A stretch of DNA of 64,000 bases from Streptomyces diastaticus subsp. diastaticus (GCF_011170125.1 NZ_BLLN01000001.1:248001-312000), one strand, 5' to 3'. Counted from the first letter of the stretch, positions 8,149 to 16,691 are shown. A program made the numbers and translations. The notes: a model not told the origin generated them from the letters alone.

Positions 8149-8586
8149 CTACGCGTCGCCGGCCGCGTCCTGGGCCGTGAGGTGCCCGGCGCCGAACGCC
8201 TGCGGCAGCATCGCGTCCAGGGTGCGGACCCCCTCGGGGGTGCGCAGCAGCAGCTGAGGGCCGCCGGCCTCGTAGAGGAGCTGGCGGCAGCGGCCGCAGG
8301 GGACCAGCGCGTTGCCGGCGCCGTCCACGCACGCGAAGTGCGTGAGGCGGCCGCCGCCGGTGGCGTGGAGCTGCGAGACCAGGCCGCACTCGGCGCACAG
8401 GCCGATGCCGTAGCTGGCGTTCTCGACGTTGCACCCGGTGACGATCCGGCCGTCCTCGGTGCGGGCGGCGGCGCCGACCGGGTAGCCCGAGTAGGGGGCG
8501 TACGCCCGGGACATGGCGTCCCGGGCGGCCTCCAGCAAGGGCGCCCAGCCGCCGGGCGGCTCGGTGGCGGGGCCGGGCGCGGTCAT
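8149..8586 (-). CDS. cdd: Cytidine deaminase
   Basis: Zinc hydrolase that deaminates cytidine and deoxycytidine to uridine and deoxyuridine, feeding thymidine/uridine phosphorolysis. 145 residues, typical of the homotetrameric class. It shows SRAYAPYSGYPVGAA near residue 30, the zinc ligand and catalytic motif NVENASYGIGLCAE around residues 58-71 (Cys plus catalytic Glu region), and PCGRCRQLLYE around 93-103 with the two remaining Cys ligands. The start ATG overlaps the permease stop as ATGA, indicating translational coupling. It is followed by a hairpin and deoA in the same direction, so cytidine taken up by the transporter can be processed to thymidine/uridine catabolism. Confidence 0.96.
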   Translation of the reverse strand: MTAPGPATEPPGGWAPLLEAARDAMSRAYAPYSGYPVGAAARTEDGRIVTGCNVENASYGIGLCAECGLVSQLHATGGGRLTHFACVDGAGNALVPCGRCRQLLYEAGGPQLLLRTPEGVRTLDAMLPQAFGAGHLTAQDAAGDA

Positions 8587-9851
8587 CCGGCCTGCCCCTT
8601 CCGGTAGGGCTTGTTGTTGTACTTCGGCATGCGTAGTTTCTGCGCCGCGAGCGCCATCACCAGCAGGGTGACGACGTACGGGGTGGCGCCGACCATCTCG
8701 TTGGGCACGGTGTCCGTCATGAAGTACCAGACCAGCACGAGGACGGCGAAGCCCGCCGACACCGCGCCCGTCAGGTAGCTCTTGCGGTAGATCTTCCATA
8801 CCGCCAGCAGGAGCAGCACCACCGAGATCAGCAGCAGCAGCGCGTGCACCGTGGTGCCGCCGTTGCGGAGCTGGAGAGCGTCGGAGTAGCCGAAGAGGCC
8901 CGCGCCCGCGGCGAGGCCGCCGGGACGCCAGTTGCCGAAGATCATCGCGGCGAGGCCGATGTAGCCGCGGCCGCCGGTCTGGCCCTCGTTGTAGATGTGC
9001 GAGCGGACCATGGCGAGGAAGACGCCGCCGAGTCCGGCGAGCGCGCCGGAGGTGGCGACGGCCGCGTACTTGTACAGGTAGACGTTGACGCCGAGGGATT
9101 CGGCGGCCAGCGGGTTCTCGCCGCAGGAGCGCAGGCGCAGGCCGAACGGCGTGCGCCACAGCACGAAGTACGAGCCGACGACCAGCAGCACGGTCAGCGC
9201 GGTCAGCGCCGAGACGTTGGTGACCAGCCCGCCGAGGATGCCGGCCAGGTCGGAGACGAGGAACCAGTGGTGGCTCTCCAGCGACCTCAGCCCGTCGGAG
9301 AGGCCGGGCACGGTGAACGACGGCAGGTCGTCCACGGCCGGGGACTGCTTGGGGCTGGCGCCCAGGTGGGCCAGCGGCTCGAACCAGCGCTTGGCCAGGT
9401 AGGAGGTGGCGCCGAGGGCCAGGATGTTGATGGCCACACCGGAGATGATGTGGTCGACGCCGAAGGAGACGGTGGCCACGGCGTGCACCAGGCCGCCGAT
9501 CGCGCCGGCGAGGACACCGACGAGGACGCCGGTCCACGGGCCCCACTGGTAGCCGGCCCAGGCACCGAAGAAGGTGCCGAGGATCATCATGCCCTCGAGG
9601 CCGATGTTGACGATGCCGGCGCGCTCGGCCCACAGGCCGCCGAGACCGGCGAGGCCGATCGGCACGGCGAGGGAGAGGGCGGCGGCGATCTGGCTGGAGC
9701 CGGTGATGTTGTCGGCGCCGGTGATGACGCGTACGGCGCACAGGGCGAGCAGCGCCCCGGAGATGATCAGCAGGACGCGCGGCAGGCTCAGCCGCCGCGA
9801 GCGGGTGGGCGCGGGCGGGGTGGCCTTCTCAGCGGTGACCGTGGCGCTCAT
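8583..9851 (-). CDS. Nucleoside ABC transporter permease (second permease)
   Basis: An integral membrane subunit of the BMP-family nucleoside importer, 422 residues with about ten hydrophobic segments. It contains the family signature GLWAERAGIVNIGLEGMMIL around residue 72, a conserved loop found in YufQ/RbsC-like permeases, and GLRLRSCGENPLAAESLGV, the cytoplasmic coupling region that contacts the ATPase. It is translationally coupled to both neighbours by 4-bp overlaps (ATGA at 9848-9851 and 8583-8586). The N-terminal 25 residues are polar and cytoplasmic. It forms a heterodimer with the product of the gene at 9848-11053. Confidence 0.92.
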   Translation of the reverse strand: MSATVTAEKATPPAPTRSRRLSLPRVLLIISGALLALCAVRVITGADNITGSSQIAAALSLAVPIGLAGLGGLWAERAGIVNIGLEGMMILGTFFGAWAGYQWGPWTGVLVGVLAGAIGGLVHAVATVSFGVDHIISGVAINILALGATSYLAKRWFEPLAHLGASPKQSPAVDDLPSFTVPGLSDGLRSLESHHWFLVSDLAGILGGLVTNVSALTALTVLLVVGSYFVLWRTPFGLRLRSCGENPLAAESLGVNVYLYKYAAVATSGALAGLGGVFLAMVRSHIYNEGQTGGRGYIGLAAMIFGNWRPGGLAAGAGLFGYSDALQLRNGGTTVHALLLLISVVLLLLAVWKIYRKSYLTGAVSAGFAVLVLVWYFMTDTVPNEMVGATPYVVTLLVMALAAQKLRMPKYNNKPYRKGQAG

Positions 9852-11053
9852 GCCGGCACCTCCTTCTTCTCAGGGCTGTCCGGGGTGTTCGGTCCGGTGT
9901 CGGGGCCGCCCTCGTCGGGGCCGCCGCCGTCGCCGGGGCCGTCACCGCCGGAGTCGGGACCGGAGGTGCCCTTCCCCGCGGCGAGTTCCGCGCCGACCAT
10001 GCGCTGCTGGGACTTGAGGGAGTAGCGGCGGACCAGTTCGTAGGCGATGACCACGCAGAGGACGATGACGCCCTGCATGACGCCGACGATCTCCTTGTCG
10101 TAGCCGTGGAACTCCAGGCGGTTGCCGCCGCGTTCGAGGAAGCCCCAGAGCAGGGCGGCGAAGGCGATGCCGACCGGGTTGTTGCGGCCGAGCAGCGCGA
10201 TGGCGATGCCGGTGAAGCCGATACCGGTGGGGAAGTTGCTGGTGAACTGGTGGCTGTCGTTGAGCAGCAGCGGCAGGCCGGTGAGACCGGCCACGGCGCC
10301 GGAGAGCGCCATGCTGGTGATCACCATGCGCTTGACGCCGACACCGCTGGCCTTGGCGGCCTCCTCGGAGCGGCCGACGGCCCTCAGGTCGAAACCGAAC
10401 CGGGTACGGCCCAGCAGGAACCAGAAGCCGACCCCGGCGAGGACCGAGACGAGGATGAAGCCCCAGATCTCACCGTCGGCGCCCATGTCGAAGGAGAAGA
10501 ACTGCGCGGACTCGGGCAGCGGCTGGGTGGAGACGCTGTTGGTGTCCTTGTGCAGCACGGCGAGCCGGTCCTCGACCAGCAGGTAGCCGATGAAGCTGGT
10601 GGCCAGCGAGTTGAGCATGATCGTGGAGATCACCTCGCTGACGCCCCGGTAGACCTTGAGCAGCGCGGCGATCGACGCCCACATGGCGCCGACCAGCATC
10701 GCGACCAGGATGATCAGCGGGATGTGCACCAGGACGGGCAGTTCCAGCGCGCCGCCGACGGCGGCGGCGAAGAAGGCCGCCAGGCGGTACTGGCCGTCCA
10801 CGCCGATGTTGAAGAGGTTCATCCGGAAGCCGATGGCGACGGCGAGTCCGGCGAGGTAGTACGTGGTGGCCTTGTTGAGGATGAAGACCTGGCTGTCGGA
10901 CTTGCTGCCGTAGTCGAACATCACCCAGAAGGCGGTGAACGGGTCCTTGCCGGTCGCGATCAGCACCACCGAGGTGATGACGAAGGCGGCGGCCAGCGCG
11001 AGGACGGGCGCCAGCAGCGTGAGCAGCACGCGCTCGGCGGAGAAGCGCTTCAT
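9848..11053 (-). CDS. Nucleoside ABC transporter permease (first permease)
   Basis: A 401-residue permease of the same family (YufP-like). About nine hydrophobic segments run from residue 10 (VLLTLLAPVLALAAAFVITS) to about 350. The signature GFRMNLFNIGVDGQYRLAAF occurs near residue 75 and GFDLRAVGRSEEAAKASGV, the coupling loop, near 225. The C-terminal 45 residues are a Gly/Pro/Asp-rich tail (GGDGPGDGGGPDEGGPDTG) unlike the membrane part and probably disordered in the cytoplasm. The start overlaps the ATPase stop as ATGA. It works with the second permease and ATPase to import nucleosides delivered by the BMP lipoprotein. Confidence 0.92.
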   Translation of the reverse strand: MKRFSAERVLLTLLAPVLALAAAFVITSVVLIATGKDPFTAFWVMFDYGSKSDSQVFILNKATTYYLAGLAVAIGFRMNLFNIGVDGQYRLAAFFAAAVGGALELPVLVHIPLIILVAMLVGAMWASIAALLKVYRGVSEVISTIMLNSLATSFIGYLLVEDRLAVLHKDTNSVSTQPLPESAQFFSFDMGADGEIWGFILVSVLAGVGFWFLLGRTRFGFDLRAVGRSEEAAKASGVGVKRMVITSMALSGAVAGLTGLPLLLNDSHQFTSNFPTGIGFTGIAIALLGRNNPVGIAFAALLWGFLERGGNRLEFHGYDKEIVGVMQGVIVLCVVIAYELVRRYSLKSQQRMVGAELAAGKGTSGPDSGGDGPGDGGGPDEGGPDTGPNTPDSPEKKEVPA

Positions 11054-12756
11054 CGGGTGTCACCGTCCTCGCGGGGGTGGTCGTCGTTCGTGGCGCCGGG
11101 AGCCGCGTCGCCCGCGGGCTCGCGGGTCGCGTCCCCGGCCGTACGGGCGCCGGGGACGGCCGGCGCCCCGGCCGCATTCTCCAGGTGGCCGGAGGCGGCG
11201 CCGGTCATGGCGGAGCCCAGTTCCTCGGGGGTGATCGCGGCCGGGTCGGCGTCGGCGACCAGGCGGCCCCGGTACATGACCCGCAGCGAGTCGGAGAGAC
11301 CGATCAGCTCGTCGAGGTCGGCGGAGATCAGCAGCACCGCCAGACCCTCGCGGCGGGCCTCGCGGATCTGGTCCCAGATCTGCGCCTGGGCGCCGACGTC
11401 GACGCCGCGCGTCGGGTGGGCGGCGATGAGCAGCTTGGGGTGGTGGCTCATCTCGCGGCCGACGATCAGCTTCTGCTGGTTGCCGCCGGAGAGCGAGGAG
11501 ACGGGCACGTCGATGCCGGGGGTGCGCACGTCGTACTCGGTGACGATCCGCTCGGTGTCGCGGCGGGCCGCGCCCGGGTCGAGGAAGACGCCCTTGGAGT
11601 TGGGGGCCTCGGTGACGTGGCCGAGGATGCGGTTCTCCCACAGCGGGGCGTCCAGCAGCAGGCCGTGCCGGTGCCGGTCCTCGGGGATGTGGCCGACGCC
11701 GCCCTCGCGGCGCTGCCGCGTCGGAGTACGGGTGATGTCCCGGCCGTCCAGGCGCAGGACACCGGCGGCGGCCTCGCGCATGCCCATGACGGCCTCGACC
11801 AGTTCGGCCTGGCCGTTGCCCTCGACGCCCGCGATGCCCATGACCTCGCCGGCGTGGATGGTGAAGCTGATGTCGTCGCAGAGGGGCCGGCCGGTGTCCG
11901 GGTCGTGGACGGTGAGCCCCTCCACGGCCAGCATCGGCTTGTCGGTGACGGTCGACTCGCGGGTCTCCGGCGTCGGCAGGGCCGAGCCGACCATCAGTTC
12001 GGCGAGGCGCCGGGCGGTGGTCTCGGCCGGGTCGACGGAGGCGACCGTGGTGCCGCGCCGGATGACCGTGATGGCGTCGGCCACCGACAGCACCTCGCCC
12101 AGCTTGTGCGAGATGAACAGGACGGTGAGGCCCTCGGCCTTCAGCTCCCGCAGGTTGTCGAAGAGGGCGTCCACCTCCTGCGGCACCAGCACGGCGGTGG
12201 GCTCGTCCAGGATCAGGGTGCGCGCGCCCCGGTAGAGGACCTTGAGGATCTCCACCCGCTGCCGGTCGGCGACGCCGAGGTCCTCCACGAGGACGTCGGG
12301 CCGCACTCCCAGGCCGTACGCGTCGGAGATCTCCTGGATCCTCCGCCGCGCCCTGGCACCGATGCCGTGCAGCTTCTCGGCGCCGAGGACGATGTTCTCC
12401 AGCACGGTGAAGTTGTCGGCCAGCATGAAGTGCTGGTGGACCATGCCGACGCCGCGGGCGATGGCGTCGCCGGGCGAGTGCAGGTCGGCCCGGGTGCCGT
12501 CGAGCGTGATGGTGCCCTCGTCGGGACGCTGCATCCCGTAGAGGATCTTCATCAAGGTCGACTTGCCCGCGCCGTTCTCTCCGACGAGGGCGTGCACCGT
12601 GCCGCGGCGGACGGTGATGTCGATGTCGTGGTTGGCGACGACTCCGGGGAACCGCTTGGTGATTCCGCGGAGCTCGACGGCGATGTCGGCACCGGCGGAG
12701 CCGGAGCCGGACTCGCCGGTGGGAGGCTCGCCCTGGGGGGCGCTGGCGGCTTTGAT
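11050..12756 (-). CDS. Nucleoside ABC transporter ATP-binding protein (tandem NBDs), start unusual
   Basis: A tandem-domain ATPase of the ribose/nucleoside type powering the importer. NBD1 has ELRGITKRFPG, Walker A GENGAGKSTLMKIL, LSGG-like DLGVADRQRVEILK and Walker B LILDEPTAVL. NBD2 has a degenerate Walker A (GVEGNGQAELVEAV), SSLSGGNQQKLIVGRE and LIAAHPTRGVD, as in other sugar/nucleoside ATPases. No ATG, GTG, TTG or CTG occurs in frame between NBD1 and a GTG at 12978, which would add about 74 low-complexity residues. AGGAG at 12763-12767 sits 6 nt before an in-frame ATC (12756) opening IKAASAPQ. I take this ATC, or the preceding GTC, as the probable start. The annotated alternative is 11050-12978. 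Confidence 0.9.
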   Translation of the reverse strand: MKAASAPQGEPPTGESGSGSAGADIAVELRGITKRFPGVVANHDIDITVRRGTVHALVGENGAGKSTLMKILYGMQRPDEGTITLDGTRADLHSPGDAIARGVGMVHQHFMLADNFTVLENIVLGAEKLHGIGARARRRIQEISDAYGLGVRPDVLVEDLGVADRQRVEILKVLYRGARTLILDEPTAVLVPQEVDALFDNLRELKAEGLTVLFISHKLGEVLSVADAITVIRRGTTVASVDPAETTARRLAELMVGSALPTPETRESTVTDKPMLAVEGLTVHDPDTGRPLCDDISFTIHAGEVMGIAGVEGNGQAELVEAVMGMREAAAGVLRLDGRDITRTPTRQRREGGVGHIPEDRHRHGLLLDAPLWENRILGHVTEAPNSKGVFLDPGAARRDTERIVTEYDVRTPGIDVPVSSLSGGNQQKLIVGREMSHHPKLLIAAHPTRGVDVGAQAQIWDQIREARREGLAVLLISADLDELIGLSDSLRVMYRGRLVADADPAAITPEELGSAMTGAASGHLENAAGAPAVPGARTAGDATREPAGDAAPGATNDDHPREDGDTR

Positions 12757-13277
12757 GACGCGCTCCTGGCTGACTGGAGGGTGGTGGCTGGGTGCGGCCC
12801 CGGACTCGCCCTTCCTCGCCGTCCGGGCGGCGGGTGCGGGCGGGCCCGCGAGACGCGGGCGGTACGGCTGACGGGCCGTACGAAGACTCGGTGCACCGGG
12901 GGGCGGTGCGCAAGGGGGGGTGTCCGTCGGGTCCCGTGCGGGGGCCCTGGGGTGTACGCGGGGACGGAGCGGGCTCACACGGAACGGACCCGGGGCTGCC
13001 GTGGGGCGCGCCCCGGGTCCGGGCCGTCGCGGGCCGGTTGGGGGCCGACCCCTGGGTCCGGCCGCCGAGGGTGTGACCGTGCCCGGGTCCGGTCAAGGGA
13101 CCCGGGGTGGTCCGGCTGCCGCGCCCGGTCTCCAGGAGTGGGGGCTGTGCGGGGGTCGGCTGGGGGTGGACGTCGCGCCGCCCGTCCGGCGGACCGGTGG
13201 GGCGGGCGGCGCGACGGCCGCCGCGGGCTCGGCCCGCGGGCGGCGATCGGTCCGCTGCGGACGGGCCCTCGCGGGGC
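12757..13277 (-). other. Long untranslated spacer between the binding-protein gene and ATPase gene
   Basis: About 520 nt of leftward-transcribed spacer (300 nt if the ATPase began at GTG 12978) inside a transporter operon whose other junctions overlap by 4 nt. It is G+C-rich and strongly structured (see 12986-13107). Reading frames here have low-complexity Pro/Arg/Gly composition and I see no gene. Confidence 0.6.
12986..13107 (-). promoter_or_regulatory. Paired hairpins with interchangeable arms in the transporter mRNA
   Basis: Four copies of one 9-10 nt arm. On the plus strand GGACCCGGGG is at 12986-12995 and 13098-13107, and CCCCGGGTCC at 13011-13020 and (without the first C) 13082-13090. 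Each neighbouring pair forms a perfect 9-10 bp hairpin, but either inner arm can also pair with the other outer arm. It lies between the highly expressed binding-protein gene and the ATPase gene, a place where mRNA stabilisers, terminators or attenuators set subunit ratios. Confidence 0.6.
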
Positions 13278-14318
13278 TCAGCCCTTGTAGGTGTCGGTGA
13301 CCTTGATCGAGCCGTCCGAGATCTTCTTCTGGGTCTCTTCGATCTTCGGCTTGATGTCGTCGATGAAGCCGCCGGAGTAGGACAGGCTCACGCCACCCTG
13401 CTCCAGCGTGAAGGACTGGACGCCGGTGAGCTTCTTGCCGTCCTCGACGGACTTCACGAAGTCGTAGACCGCGACGTCGACGTTCTTGACGGCCGAGGTC
13501 AGGATCGAGTCCTTGTACGGGGCGAGGGGCTCGGAGTTGTACTGGTCGCCGTCGACACCGATCGACCAGGTGCCCTTCTTCTTGGCGGTGGCCTCGATCG
13601 CGCCCGAGCCGGAGGCGCCGGCGGCGGAGTAGATCACGTCGATGTCGCGGGCGAGCATGCCCTCGGCGATCTCCTTGCCACGGTCGGGCTGGCCGAACCC
13701 GGCGGTGTCGTTGCCCTCCTTGACCCACTGGACGTCCAGCTTGGCCTTGGGGTTGGTGTCCTTGACGCCCTGCTGGAAGCCGCCCGCGAACTTCTTGATC
13801 AGCACGGAGTCGGTACCGCCGATGAAGCCGATGTGGTCGGTCTTCGACTTCAGCGCGGCGGCCACGCCGGCCAGGTAGGACGCCTCGTGCTCGTTGAAGA
13901 CCAGGCTGGTCACGTTGTCGAGGTCGACCACGGAGTCGACGATGGCGAAGTCGACGTCCTTGTACTTCTTGGCCGCCTTGGTCACCGAGGGGGCGTAGGC
14001 GAAGCCGACCGCGATGACCGGGTTGTAGCCGGCGTCGGCGAGGTCCGCGAGGTGCTGGTAGCGGTCGGCCTCGGTCTCGCCGGTCTTCGCGGTGATCTCC
14101 TTGCCGCCGAGCTTCAGCTCCTTCTTGGCCTTGTCGTAGCCCTTGGCGGCGGAGTCGTTGAACGAGTGGTCGCCACGGCCGCCCTCGTCGTAGGCGAGGC
14201 CGATGCCCTTGTTCTCGCCCGAGGACGCCTCGGTTGAGGACTCGCCACACGCGGTGGCGGTGAACGCGAGAGACGCGGTTGCTATGCCCGCGGTGAGAAT
14301 CCTGGTTACCCGGCGCAC
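13278..14318 (-). CDS. BMP-family nucleoside-binding lipoprotein of the ABC importer
   Basis: The extracytoplasmic solute receptor that delivers nucleosides to the permeases. From GTG 14318 the protein begins VRRVTRILTAGIATASLAF and has a lipobox ending in TATAC (about residue 24), so the mature protein is lipid-anchored. The Bmp/PnrA fold is evident from KGIGLAYDEGGRGDHSFND near the mature N-terminus, PVIAVGFAYAP, DHIGFIGGTDSVLIKKF and YSAAGASGSGAIEA. Length (346 residues) is normal for the family. A GGAAGG ribosome binding site lies 8-13 nt upstream. The near-palindrome at 14378-14389 is upstream, shared with add. It is the first gene of the operon and the most abundant component in such systems. 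Confidence 0.94.
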   Translation of the reverse strand: MRRVTRILTAGIATASLAFTATACGESSTEASSGENKGIGLAYDEGGRGDHSFNDSAAKGYDKAKKELKLGGKEITAKTGETEADRYQHLADLADAGYNPVIAVGFAYAPSVTKAAKKYKDVDFAIVDSVVDLDNVTSLVFNEHEASYLAGVAAALKSKTDHIGFIGGTDSVLIKKFAGGFQQGVKDTNPKAKLDVQWVKEGNDTAGFGQPDRGKEIAEGMLARDIDVIYSAAGASGSGAIEATAKKKGTWSIGVDGDQYNSEPLAPYKDSILTSAVKNVDVAVYDFVKSVEDGKKLTGVQSFTLEQGGVSLSYSGGFIDDIKPKIEETQKKISDGSIKVTDTYKG

Positions 14319-14377
14319 GAGGGTTTCCTTCCACTGACCCGAGAGCGCCGGCTCCCGGCGCTGGTTTCGCCGCATCG

Positions 14378-14389
14378 TAACGCGCGTAG
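14378..14389. promoter_or_regulatory. Near-palindrome TAACGCGCGTAG upstream of the nucleoside transporter operon
   Basis: Differs from the add palindrome (519-530) only at its first bases and shares the core ACGCGCGTAGA. It is about 60 nt upstream of the lipoprotein GTG, a suitable place for an operator at or near the promoter. Confidence 0.45.
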
Positions 14390-14651
14390 ATGTCGGGGAA
14401 AGCCCCCTTCCGCAGCCGTTATCGATTCGACGCGAACCGGCCACGTCCGGTGGACGTACGACGGGTTGACGCAGGGCGTCGGATCGGTGGCGGGCGGTGG
14501 CGACGAGACCGTTTCCGGGGCGTCGCGCGCGGGCGCCGGGCGGCCCCGGGCGGGCAGGCGCCGGGTCCGGCCGCAGGGACCGCCGACGAAGCGGCGGGGC
14601 CGCGCCGGGAGGGCTCCCCCGGACGCGGCCCCGTCCCCTGCCGGTTCAGGT

Positions 14652-15707
14652 TCACCGGTTGATCGACTGGATCTCCTCGACGGTGACCGCCTGTTCGGCG
14701 CCGTAGGTTCCCTCGGGCAGGTCGCCGCCCGTGCCGCCGCTGCCGGTCCAGGCGATCTCCCAGGTGACGGTGGCCTGGAGGGGGAAGGTCCCGCCGCCGG
14801 AGGAGCGCAGGTACTTCAGGCCGCACGCGGGCGTCCGGTCGGCCTTGCCCTTGGCGTACGGCTCGCCGATCGAACCGTCCTCGTTGATCGCGCACTCCCC
14901 GGAGGCGGGGTAGGTCTGGGCGTCCTCGGTGCCCGGCTCCAGCTTGAGGGAGACCGGCTTGGCGGTGGTGGTCGCCTGGATGTCGGTGCCCCCGGCGTTG
15001 AGCGAGGCGGTGACCGAGACCTGCTTGAAGGTGGCCTTGTCGAGCCAGGCCCAGGTCGGCAGGTTGACCTTGGTCGCCACCTCGGGTGCGAGCGCGACCT
15101 CGGTGCCGGGGACCTTGAGCCGGCTGTAGGCGAGTTGGGCGAGGATGTCCGGGGTGATGGCGTTCTCCACCTCGGGGATCTCGCCGTTGTCGGCCCAGAA
15201 GTCCGGCCCCTCGCAGGCGAAGGCGGCCGGGTCGCCCGCCTCGGCCCGCGCCTCGTCGCGGACCATGGTCCACCACATGCCCTCGCCGGCCTTGTCCTTG
15301 TTGAAGTCCTCGTAGGGCTTGCCGTTGATGTAGCGGTCCTGGCCCTGCGCGTACGCCTCACCGGCACCGCTGAAGTGGGGGACGTCCCACTTCCGCCGGA
15401 ACTCCTTCTCGAACTCCTCAGGGCTCCACTTCGGCTCGAACCAGCACGCGGGCGGGGTCCAGTCCCCGGTCGGCGCGACGGGTCCCGCACCTCCTCCGGA
15501 ACCGTTCTTCGACTCGTCGTACGTGACGACGCTCGCGTAGATGCTGCCGTCGCCGCCCGTGCCGCCGGACGGCGTGGCGGAGGACGACTCCGTCGACCCG
15601 CTCGACCCCCTGCTTCCGCCCGCCCACGCGGTCTGAGGCAGGAGCGACAGCGCGAGAGCCGCTGTCAGGATGGGCCAGACTCTGCCGGCCCGCTGGATCA
15701 CTGACAC
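14652..15707 (-). CDS. Secreted protein of unknown function, partner of the upstream lipoprotein
   Basis: A 351-residue exported protein. The N-terminus VSVIQRAGRVWPILTAALALSLLPQTAWAGG is a Sec signal peptide with an AWA/GG cleavage site. The mature part begins with a Gly/Ser-rich stretch and continues with a domain I do not recognise, rich in Trp and charged residues (WTPPACWFEPKWSPEEFEKE), containing several paired cysteines and a beta-rich C-terminal half (GTFPLQATVTWEIAWTG). A purine-rich GAGGGGGG lies 7 nt before GTG 15707; GTG 15701, overlapping the upstream stop as GTGA, is the alternative. The overlap with the lipoprotein gene means coupled expression, so the two probably act together at the cell surface. 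Function unknown. Confidence 0.8.
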   Translation of the reverse strand: MSVIQRAGRVWPILTAALALSLLPQTAWAGGSRGSSGSTESSSATPSGGTGGDGSIYASVVTYDESKNGSGGGAGPVAPTGDWTPPACWFEPKWSPEEFEKEFRRKWDVPHFSGAGEAYAQGQDRYINGKPYEDFNKDKAGEGMWWTMVRDEARAEAGDPAAFACEGPDFWADNGEIPEVENAITPDILAQLAYSRLKVPGTEVALAPEVATKVNLPTWAWLDKATFKQVSVTASLNAGGTDIQATTTAKPVSLKLEPGTEDAQTYPASGECAINEDGSIGEPYAKGKADRTPACGLKYLRSSGGGTFPLQATVTWEIAWTGSGGTGGDLPEGTYGAEQAVTVEEIQSINR

Positions 15708-16354
15708 TGCGAAGCCCCCCTCTTCGAGTACACGTCGGTGGTCTGCCAGACGCCCTTGTCGTTCTTCGCCAACTTGGTGGTGTAGAAGACGAGGGAGTCC
15801 ACCGGGTTCTCGACCTCGCCGGAGGTCTTGCCCGTCTTGAGGTCCTTGTTGTACGCCTTGGACTCGTCGGAGCAGTAGGAGAGGACCGCCTTGTCCTTCT
15901 TCTTGCCCTCGACGGTGACCTTCCGGTCGTAGTAGCGGACGGTGCCGGTCCAGGTGATCCCGTCGTCGTAGAAGCCCTGCACCCAGACGGCGGCGCCCCG
16001 CGCGGCCTCGCCGGTGTTGTAGAACCCGAAGGCGGGGCGTTCCAGGGAACGCGTGTGGATGGCCTCGTCCAGGGAGTTGACGCGCCCTTCGCCGTCGCGC
16101 AGGACCGCTTCCTCCACCGGGTCGCCGCTTCCGCCGCCCTCGAAGACGTTCCGCATGTCCTTCGGCAGCTTGACGGTGGGCCGCTCGGCTTCGGGCGAGG
16201 AGTTCGCGTCCGCGGCGGCGCTCGTCTCTGCGCCGCCTCCGGCCCCCGCGATCCTGTCGTCCTCGCCGGACTTGTCCTCCCCGCCGCAGGCGGTCAGCAG
16301 CAGCACGGCCGACGCCGCGAGCGCGGCGGCGGGCATCAAGCGGCGGTTCACCAT
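15698..16354 (-). CDS. Lipoprotein of unknown function
   Basis: A 218-residue predicted lipoprotein. From ATG 16354, MVNRRLMPAAALAASAVLLLTAC ends in a good lipobox (LTAC), followed by GGEDKSGEDD. The linker is Gly/Ala/Ser-rich. The folded part starts about residue 60 and includes FGFYNTGEAARGAAVWVQGF and YYDRKVTVEGKKKDKAVLSYC, with Cys residues near the C-terminus (final GASQCQ). I do not recognise the domain. A CGGGGAG lies just before the ATG. The stop overlaps the start of the secreted protein downstream (GTGA), so both are made from one mRNA. Their small size, export and pairing suggest a two-part envelope factor; no enzymatic motif is visible. Confidence 0.8.
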   Translation of the reverse strand: MVNRRLMPAAALAASAVLLLTACGGEDKSGEDDRIAGAGGGAETSAAADANSSPEAERPTVKLPKDMRNVFEGGGSGDPVEEAVLRDGEGRVNSLDEAIHTRSLERPAFGFYNTGEAARGAAVWVQGFYDDGITWTGTVRYYDRKVTVEGKKKDKAVLSYCSDESKAYNKDLKTGKTSGEVENPVDSLVFYTTKLAKNDKGVWQTTDVYSKRGASQCQ

Positions 16355-16423
16355 GGACTCCCCGTGAGACAAACGTTCCTTCTGAGGAACTGACGCTACC
16401 GGCGCCCGTGTTGGTTTCGCCAT

Positions 16424-16691
16424 AGCGAGCCGGTGTGAAGCGGCACGCCACGAGGTGGCAGGGGGCGGGGCGCGGTCGCGGGGCGCGGCGCGCGGGAGGT
16501 TCCCTCACATCGTGCGCGGCGTCCGCGGTGCCATGGTGGCCGGTGCGTGCTCTCGGCGTGCCGGACGAAGGTGCTCGTGGCGGAGCTGCTCGGGCCTTCG
16601 ACCGGTAGGCGGTGAACGTGGGCGCCGGGTGCCGTGGGCACCGTGGGTGCCGTGGGGGATGTGGGCGCCGTGAGGGATGTGGAGACACCCG
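16424..16691. repeat. Gap with alternating GGTGCC / GGCACC short repeats
   Basis: No gene seen. Near 16625-16660 the elements GGTGCC and GGCACC alternate with GTG spacers and can form several small hairpins, a plausible terminator for the leftward DUF389 gene. Confidence 0.4.

Noticed and set aside
10106..12235. A 709-codon open frame on the plus strand opposite the transporter genes
   Set aside because: The leftward frames encode complete permease and ATPase proteins with motifs and overlapping start/stop codons; the plus-strand frame has no domain and is a by-product of high GC3.
16612..16691. Short GTGGG repeats near 16620-16660 considered as a CRISPR or minisatellite
   Set aside because: Units are irregular, 6-9 nt long, without constant spacers; at most a hairpin-rich terminator.
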